A stretch of DNA of 64,000 nucleotides from Euptelea pleiosperma (lineage: Eukaryota; Streptophyta; Magnoliopsida; Ranunculales; Eupteleaceae): assembly GCA_035048495.1 (NCBI GenBank), contig CM068544.1, positions 10,782,138 through 10,846,137 of the forward strand. Direction: 5' to 3'. Each line of letters begins with the position of its first letter. Position 1 is the first letter of the stretch. Positions 56,933 to 64,000 of this stretch are shown piece after piece. The position numbers and the translations under genes are program-made. The notes beneath the pieces are model-generated. The model saw only the letters and a program-made list of their open reading frames with translations, was not told where the DNA came from and searched no databases.

Positions 56933-57353
56933 AGAATTGGTATTCCAGTGCTGGGAGTTCCCACTTAGTTCTCCTAAGAAAATGTAGGCTTCTGTGGAGT
57001 CTTGTGCATGAATTTGCCTTGGCACATCAACTCTAGCAGAGTTCTGGACTCATTAGTGAGTCCGTTATAGAACATGAGGACTAGACTCCCTTTGTCAAAA
57101 TTATGATGGGGACATTTAGTGAGAGTGTTCTGGAATCTGTCCCATGCTTCATGGAATCTCTCATTTGACCTTTGTCGAAAGTCGTGGATGATCTACTTCA
57201 TCTCGTTCATCCTTGACATGGGATAAAATTTGAATATAAACTTCCGAGCTAGTTCTTCCCATGTGGTAATGGAATTTTCGGGCAAAGAATAAAACCAATT
57301 AGCGGCTCTATCTTTCATAGAAAAGGGAAAAAGTCTCAATTTCACATTCTCGT
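56933..57353 (-). pseudogene. Gag capsid-region fragment of E6
   Basis: Minus-strand sequence matches the E1 gag at about 9835-10235 (capsid region with the [18 protein letters not shown] and [15 protein letters not shown] segments). This shows that E6, unlike E7, kept the capsid domain. The fragment is cut at 57353 by the E8 LTR, and I see in-frame damage, so it is not a working gene. Confidence 0.78.
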
Positions 57354-60105
57354 TGATATTCGCTCAAAAGTGCGTATTTTCACTATTATCCTCTAAGTGT
57401 TATCACATTCTCCTACGTAAAACTGTTCTATTTATCCAATTTTCTACATAAGAGTCTCTTTGTTGGGTAGAACACACTTTTTTGGATGAAATGGTATATT
57501 TGCATGCATTAAACACACTATCGGATATCTAGATATAAAGTCGTTATGACTAAAGCCTCATTACGTGCCTTTCGTTATTGTAGGAAACATGAGCGGACGA
57601 TTCTCGAGAACTGCAAGCCCGCGATCAACCACAGAAGCTCACTACCAAACTTGTCCAAATCAAAGATGATCACGTAGACCAGGGAACTATGCTCAGATAA
57701 CGTTGGATAATAGACAAGATGGAGCGATGAAATTGGAACAACACAACTCAAGGTCTTGGACATCAAGATAATGGGCAAGTAGAGCATGTTGATGGGCCTA
57801 CAAAAAGGAAAGATCTATCAAGTTAATGAGTTTAAAACATGATGGAAACAAGACAAATGGACAGTGGGATCAGTGATAATGTGGCATACGTGGAAACTCA
57901 TGAAGATAACCCACACCGTGGACCAAATCAATGGACCAGGGTGTTGGACCCTTGTGTGAACCAAGTTGGTGGGCTGAAATTATGGACCGAGTGTTGATTC
58001 AAGTTGCTAGCTGTCTATTGAGGGTGATGTTGTTATAAACGATCGGGTTTCCATAAAGCTTAGAAATGATAAATTCAAACAATGTGGGACCCATGTATTT
58101 CTCATCAAAAACCTTGATCGATGGATCACCAAAAAGCCTATATATGGATCAATGAATCATCAAGTGGCAAAAATTGTGAGTGCACATACAGTAGACCACA
58201 ACATGTGGGTCCCATGTGCTTGGTCTAAAAATCAAAGAGTTGCTGGATTAGCTTTAGCTTTGAAGTGCAAGGTGGATTGGAGCATATGAACCATTGAAGA
58301 AATATTTTCTAAAAAGGAGAAGTGAAAAGGTAGTTGCTATTTTTACCAAAGGGAGGACTTTAGCAATCAAATAAGGTGGATGGTTGCTACTATGAAAGAG
58401 AGAGGAAAGAATGCAAGGGGTTGGATCATTTTGGGTAATGAATTGGTTACCAAAAGACAAGGAAGAAAGGAGAAAAATTTGCTGGAGGATGCTGCATAAT
58501 GAGTGATACATCATCAAATACATGGGATATTTCCCCATAATTGAAAACAACGTGAAAGAGAATTGACAAGATGATCTAACTGTCCCTATTCACCCAATAA
58601 TTCAAAGCCCTAGGGCCTTAGTATATTAGAAAGAGAAAAAGAAGAGAGGAGGACCTCTTCCATCCACAGTTCTCTCTTTTCTCTTCCCATCTTCTTCTCC
58701 TCTACGTCTCCTCCCACCTTGGCTCTTCCGATTCAAACCTTACTGCCCCCTCAACCATGCTGCCATCTTCCACCACCTCCTTCTTCATCTTCTCCGCTTC
58801 CTAGCAAGGCTGTTGCTGCTGCGGTGTGCCTGCACCTCCTTCCACCACCGACACCACCTGCAACACCATCTACCTCTGCCTCTTTTAGTTGCAGATGGTC
58901 TTCCCATCACCAACCAACATTTTTTGCACCGCCGCCCTCTTCTTCTTTATCTTCTTCATAACCCCTGCACCACCAACCTGCCACACCCTGGTTCTCCATT
59001 AACTTCGGCTAGCTCTCCATTCACACCACACCTGTGAATGCTGATCAACATAACAGCTTGGGAGGTCGTGTTTCATCTCCAGCAAGTATCCATGCTCCAC
59101 ACGTGACTCTACTGTTTCCACACCTACAACGTGTCTCTCTTCTCTCTCACCTGCTGGACTTGTGCGCCTCCAACCCGAAATCTGTCATCAAAGGGCAGCA
59201 ATCTTTTGCTCTCTTAAGCCGGCTAGTGAACCTGCAAAATCACAGCCTGCAGGTAGTTTGCTTCCATCAAACACTGCTGCACACCGCCGCCTTCTCCCTG
59301 TGCTGCAGTCACCAATGGCCATTCACAAAAAAAAATTGGCATCAGCATCATCTCCGGTGAGAATCCCCAGCCACGCCTTCATCTTCTTCACCAGCGTGCA
59401 CCACCTTCATCACAGCCCTCGCCTTGCTGCTACGTTGCAGCGCCTCCACCATCTTCACGAAGGTCTGCCATCTTCTCTGGCCACTCCACGAACTTGCACA
59501 CCATGTGCACCTCCATCATTGGGCGATCATCTCTTCAAGCCACTCTCCTTGGCTTCATATACCCTTCTAATGGTAAGATTCTGTTTCTAAAACCTTTTTC
59601 TCTCCTTACTTTCTCTCTCTACTTTTCTTTATCTAGGTTCTAATTCTCTCTCCTCCTTCATCTCTCTAGAAGTAATTTCTCTCTCTAGTTTTATTTAGTT
59701 TCTTGAAACTTCTCTAAATTTTTATTTCTTCATTTTATGAGTTTAATTGTAGAATGTATGTCTTGATTCATAAATAAAAAAAATATATTATTGAGAAATA
59801 CTTGTATGTTTTGTCTTTTCTTTAATGTAAGAGTTTTCCATAGTTTTCTCTCTCTAAAAATCATCAAACATGGTTTAAAATCACCTCAATCCATCATTCT
59901 CATCACTTCCATCAATTTCTAAGAAAGAAAGTCCGTCATTTTATGTACCTTACTGCGCGTTCTCTAACCCCCGAGTGCGGATCAACATCCGACACAAATC
60001 CCTATACAAGAACTCTAAATTTTGCAGGATAAAATTGGATCAAATTACAAATCTTGTTGATTCTAGGGTTTTCGTAACCAACGACGCGGAAAAACCCTAG
60101 TTTCA
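57354..60105 (+). repeat. 5' LTR of E8 (2752 bp, diverged)
   Basis: Starts TGATATTCGC, ends CCCTAGTTTCA. It lacks the CCGGAGTTGCA palindromes and the CTT microsatellite seen in most other LTRs. A TATA-like TATATTAG lies at 58621-58628. A candidate intron runs 59573 (AATG|GTAAGA) to 60027 (TTTTGCAG). The U5 hairpin (59975-59995) has one changed loop base. Confidence 0.92.
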
Positions 60106-60107
60106 AA

Positions 60108-60121
60108 TGGCGTTGTTGCCG
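60108..60121 (+). promoter_or_regulatory. Primer binding site of E8 (decayed)
   Basis: TGGCGTTGTTGCCG, the tRNA-Asp complement with one C-to-T change relative to tRNA-Asp, two bases after the LTR. Confidence 0.8.
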
Positions 60122-61869
60122 CTCGGGTGTATGGGAGTGCGAAAAAAGACGTAAAGACGAAATTGGAAAATTGCTTAAGCGGAAAGCTGCTCAATTTGGA
60201 TAGCCCGACCTTTTCGAAAAGCTTTCTATTTTTGGTTTTTAGTTATTTTTAGCTACTTTTAAATTATTATTTTTAATGCTTCGGAAGGCCGAGTGCAAAG
60301 TTGTAATAATTTAAAAATTTTACTGCTTTCCAAATAACTGCTAGATCTTGTTCTAGGGTTTTTTAGAAACCCTAGATTAAGTAAAAAATAAAAAAAAAAA
60401 AAATCAAAATTCGAAAAAAAAAATTAGGGTTTTATATTCTACAGATTTTTAGAAATCACCAATCAAGGATTTACGATTTTTGGAAAGATTCCAAAATCTT
60501 GGAACTTTGCTAAATTAGGGTCCCCTCTTAAAAATTTCCATTTTAGAAGAAGTTCTATCTTAAGAAATCCTTCGAATTTGGAAAAATCTGCAAAAAGAAA
60601 TACCCAAAATCTAGCAGAATTTCAATTTTGGGAAACTTTCCAAAATTGTAAGGGATCTCACAATCAAATCTTTCTTGGAAGATCTCCATAGTTCGGGAAA
60701 CTTTCAATCTAGGTATTTTTCAATCTGAGAATTCCTAAATTTTAACCCATCTCGAATTTGGAAAATAATTCAAAAACTTGCCTAAATCCAGTGCTTGTTT
60801 AGTGAACCCTAAAAAGGCAAGGATCTTCCAAATAGAATCCCAAATACCTAGACCGTGCGACTTAACTTTTCTGCAGGAACATGATCCAGTGTGGGTAGGG
60901 AGCAAAGCTCAAAGAGGTGGAGTCGGGCCCAAGCCCATTAGGATACCCCTCCCTATTCCATGGAGGCGACCCCGTGGTGTGGCCCATGGGAGGTAAGTCC
61001 CTATCCTCGCCTTGCGTGCACTACGATGTTATTGGGTGACTCATTGCCGTGTGTCTATTTGCTTTCGCATACATATTATTTGACTTGTGTGGCGTGGCCA
61101 TTAATCAATCAACTCTAAGAGAGTAGACCCAACTCCAAAATTGAAACTGGTGGGATTTCATCACCCACCTCATCATTCCAACTGATTTGATCCCAAGGCT
61201 CCATTTAATTAAAAATAATCAAGAAGTAGAGCCAATTAGCTCGGTGTTCAAGGACAATCCATACAAAGCAAATCCGCTTAACATCCAATCGAAGTAAGAC
61301 CACGAGCGCGGGTCCCTGTTGTCTAACACACCCATAGGTCCCTGCTACTCAAGTACACTGAGCTCGACGTGGCATCTTGGACTATTCGGCGGTTAGTTAC
61401 GTGTGGACTAGGTACACGCACCATCCCTAGCTTAACCCGAGGGAACACTCTTCTTAAACACTTGACCAATCCGGTTAGTCTGGGACGTACTTAAGACAAC
61501 CATTGTGCCTGCCTTATTGTTGACTAGAGTTAGTACTAAAAGATTTACTCTGAAGAGTGTAGCTTGGTGAGAACCTCTGAGTGCAAACAGTTAGTTCGGT
61601 GGTTAAAAAATAAACCAGTGGTCCGCCTACTGTCATAATCTACCTTAGCCCCAAAACTAACAAGATAATTCCTAAAATATATCTTGATTGTTTAGAATAG
61701 GATTATCTGTGCTTGGTGTGCATCATATATCACTAGGATAGTGTTCTCCTCTGGCAACTTTTTGTTGAGTCTAGGGCTTGCTTTTTCAAGCACCAGCCCC
61801 GTTGGACTTGTCTATACTTTGACTGATTTGATCTGAGAGTCTGTCTACCGCACCCCTCTATTACTTCTG
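60122..61869 (+). other. E8 leader (uninterrupted)
   Basis: About 1.75 kb of non-coding leader giving the empty-site form of the E7 leader. It has GGGCCCAAGCCCATTAGG at about 60926-60943 and a splice donor GGGAGGTAAGT near 60986. No gene. Confidence 0.82.
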
Positions 61870-62833
61870 ATGGTAGATGAACGGCCTCTGTATGAGACCT
61901 ACTACAGTTTCTGTGAGAATCTAGGTGATGACTCTCAACAATGGTATGACAATTCTGCGTATCATCATGATACTCCAATCTCGCACACTTCTACAAGGTA
62001 TGATAATCACCGATATCCGGAATACAATTCTGTACTCCAAGAGCTTAAAAGTTCAGTTTCTGCCCTTAGTGCCGCGGTGTAGCAACCTGTGCACAATTCC
62101 CAGTCTGTAGGATATTACCCTCCTGTCCAGGAAGAGGTCTGTACTTTTTGTTCATTTCAATCTCCGATGCAGACCTCCTATGATAACACTTATTATCCGG
62201 ATACTAGGAGTCACCCTAACTTTGGTTGGGAACCGTCTGCTCTCCCGCAGCAACTGCCACAGGGTAATTATCCTTCCAAGTTTCATCAACCCAATGGAGA
62301 GTATGATTGGCAATACTCATAGTCGCAGTATCTGTCATATCCACAAAATGACTATTCTGATCAACAGTGGGCCCCTCAGGATTTCCAAAGTCAGCAGCTA
62401 GTCCCAGACTCTACTCTACCTTACAACTTTCATACTCAGTTGGACTACAATTAAGAGTTGGCACCTCAGCTTCCCTTGGCTGAACTGCCTCAGTTGGCTA
62501 CTAAACCTAGTCTAGAGGATCTTCTCTCTCAATACATAACCCAGCTAGAGCGACAACAACAGTAATCCATGGAGAGCTTTGAACACTGTCTAGGTCAGTT
62601 AGAATCTGAGAACAAGGAAATCCACTTTCCTCGCCAACCGATAGCCTATCCTGAAGAGACTAACATGGCCACTGTCTATGATGAGGAGCCACCCAATTGG
62701 ACCCAGTACCAGACTTGCGAGGAAGAAACCGTAGTTGTTACCACCACTAGTTCGGGCCAGTATATTGACGAGCAATTGTCTCCATCGTCGGTGCCCTTAC
62801 CAGCACCAAATCCTGAACCTAGCTCAGAGCAAC
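61870..62833 (+). pseudogene. Gag-like frame of E8 with four nonsense codons
   Basis: Aligns with E7 residues 1 to about 325 (MVDERPLYETYYSFCEN start). In-frame stops at 62080-62082, 62320-62322, 62452-62454 and 62563-62565 all sit where E7 or E1 has glutamine. The frame is then cut by E9 at 62834. Like E7 it lacks the capsid domain, so the two share the same internal deletion. Confidence 0.88.
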
Positions 62834-63371
62834 TGAAAGTAGGGTTTTTCCGTGTCGTTGGTTACGGAAACCCTAACTTCAACATATTTGTAAATTGATC
62901 CGATTATCCTGCAAAATTGACAGATTTGTATAGGGATTCGTGTCGGATGTCGATCTGCACTCGGGGTTAGTTTGTGCAAGCAGTGAACATGAAATGACGA
63001 ATGTTTCTCAGAAATTTTTATTAAGAATGATGGAGTGGTGAGAATGATGATCGATTTAAAATAATTGTTGGCGATTTTTAGAGAGAGAAATTGACCTGAG
63101 CTACTCAAGAAACAACCACAGAATAAAAGACAGTACTTTGCATGAAATAAATAATTTTATTTATTAGAATAACTTGAAAGTAACTTACAATTTCAAGAAA
63201 GATGAACTAGTTACAAAGCATTAAAGATGACTCCTAAGCATTAAAAAAATCTAGAGAGAGAAAATTAAAAATTCTAGAGAGAGGGAGACTGATTTAGAGA
63301 GAGAAAGTTGAGATCCTACCGGGGGTGGCTGAAGTGTCTGGTGGCAGCACTTGCTGATGTTTGCAAGTTCG
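62834..63371 (-). repeat. Truncated LTR of E9 (about 540 bp)
   Basis: The element-orientation end of the LTR is present, including the U5 hairpin (62940-62960), a splice-acceptor-like TTTTGCAG and the CT-rich (minus strand) zone. The rest of the LTR and the polypurine tract are missing at a join near 63360-63371. Confidence 0.83.
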
Positions 63372-64000
63372 AGAGTTTTGGCAAGACTACAGACTGATAA
63401 TCATGACCCAGAATAGTCAGACTCTGCGTGTGTGTGTGCTCAACATTCTCATCATCCGACAGTAAAGATTTCCAGATCACCTCTAAGTTTTTATGCCTCG
63501 ACCTCAATTCTCACTTGTAAACTACTCAGAATGGAATCACACAAGAAGGGTTTTCTTCTTTTCTCTCAATTTATATGTGAGGAGATGTATTTAATATAAA
63601 GAGGCAAAAGATCTCACATATGTTTTATTTGAAGGAAGGACATCTTTAACAGAAGAAGATCTCATGATTGGAATACCACTTCACTCGGGAACGTCAGATC
63701 AAACTCTATAGCTTCCCTTTCTCCAATCTCCACATTTTATGATCGTGCTATCCTAGAATCAAGTAGGACTTTCCTGGGTTGTAATGAGGCTTAGGTCAGG
63801 TTAGAGAGATAAAGGGATACAGGATTTCAAAGATTTTGAGAGGATATTACCATTTTCTTGCATTTTTCCTGCGGCGTAACACCATTATCTGGTTCTTTTT
63901 CCTTTTTTTCGTATTTTTCTCTTTTTCTTGATATTTCTGAGACTGCTCAATTTCTTTTCAGCTCTTTTCATACTTTCTTTCCATATATTTGTTTTCAGCT
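63372..64000 (-). other. E9 3' non-coding internal region
   Basis: Matches E1 3030-3655 closely, including the GT/CA microsatellite (63429-63440) and the purine-rich tract (63870-64000). No gene. Confidence 0.84.

Larger units (their letters stand above)
36466..57353 (-). mobile_element. E6, RT-less Athila derivative, interrupted by solo LTR 2 and E7
   Basis: Pieces 36466-37424, 40299-41826 and 56928-57353 are colinear when the insertions are removed at their duplications (GCTTC, TACAC). The gag runs right to left. E6 keeps the capsid region that E7 lacks, but it too has no polymerase between gag and the 3' hairpins. The 5' end lies beyond E8, outside the window. Confidence 0.87.
57354..62833 (+). 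mobile_element. E8, RT-less Athila derivative, 5' part
   Basis: 5' LTR 57354-60105, primer site, leader and a broken gag-like frame, cut at 62834 by E9. Left flank CTCGT is the candidate duplication. The right end is outside the window. Its LTR is the most diverged of the set. Confidence 0.88.
62834..64000 (-). mobile_element. E9, minus-strand Athila element fragment
   Basis: An LTR end (TGAAAGTAGG) inserted in E8 gag, then an LTR interior stretch that jumps into 3' internal sequence and continues to the window edge. The left flank GCAAC is the candidate duplication. No coding region in the window. Confidence 0.83.

Noticed and set aside
62850..62880. Telomere-like TTAGGGTTT near LTR ends
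   Set aside because: There is a single copy per LTR end, part of the conserved terminal inverted repeat, with no tandem array.

Overview
This window is plant nuclear DNA, very probably intergenic heterochromatin of a large-genome angiosperm. I see no ordinary host gene. Almost all of the 64 kb is long terminal repeat (LTR) retrotransposons, nested in each other. The dominant family is Ty3/gypsy of the Athila type: no chromodomain, a DLGA protease motif, a tRNA-Asp primer site, 5-bp target duplications and about 3-kb LTRs running TGATATTCGC...TTTCA. A second lineage is Ty1/copia, resembling SIRE, with a tRNA-Met primer site.

Layout, left to right. 1-22542 is a minus-strand tandem array LTR-A / internal 1 / LTR-B / internal 2 / LTR-C, almost identical between units. 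Internal 1 carries an intact 1926-aa gag-pol (4827-10607) but has lost its primer site. Internal 2 has lost gag and protease but keeps the primer site. 22543-28765 is a plus-strand element without reverse transcriptase (E3); the array sits in its gag remnant, and a solo LTR (24488-27503, duplication GAAAT) sits in its 3' region. A (CCCATGA)n minisatellite at 28766-28910 joins E3's broken LTR to E5 (28911-33521). 33522-36465 is the 3' end of a copia element followed by an inverted piece of the same kind of element. 36466-57353, in pieces, is a minus-strand element (E6) that hosts a solo LTR (37425-40298, GCTTC) and the complete element E7 (41827-56927, TACAC). E7 itself hosts a solo LTR (45857-48982, CAAGC). 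E6 is also cut by E8 (57354 onward), which is cut by E9 (62834 to the window end).

The most notable biology is a two-component Athila system. One component is a gag-pol coding copy (E1). The other is a family of derivatives (E3, E5, E6, E7, E8) in which reverse transcriptase, RNase H and integrase are all gone, but the gag C-terminal part and the segment flanking the protease are kept as a single reading frame. E7 is the reference: perfect target duplication, both LTRs, primer site, polypurine tract and an uninterrupted 613-aa frame. Coding and non-coding members share the same non-coding signals: primer site, polypurine tract, two hairpins after the stop codon (one with a compensatory base-pair change), a U5 hairpin, a probable LTR intron of about 0.45-0.5 kb, and near-perfect 25-26-bp palindromes 0.15-0.5 kb downstream of a TATA-like box. 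That is what would be expected if the derivatives were replicated in trans by E1-like proteins. All alignments and counts here were done by eye.
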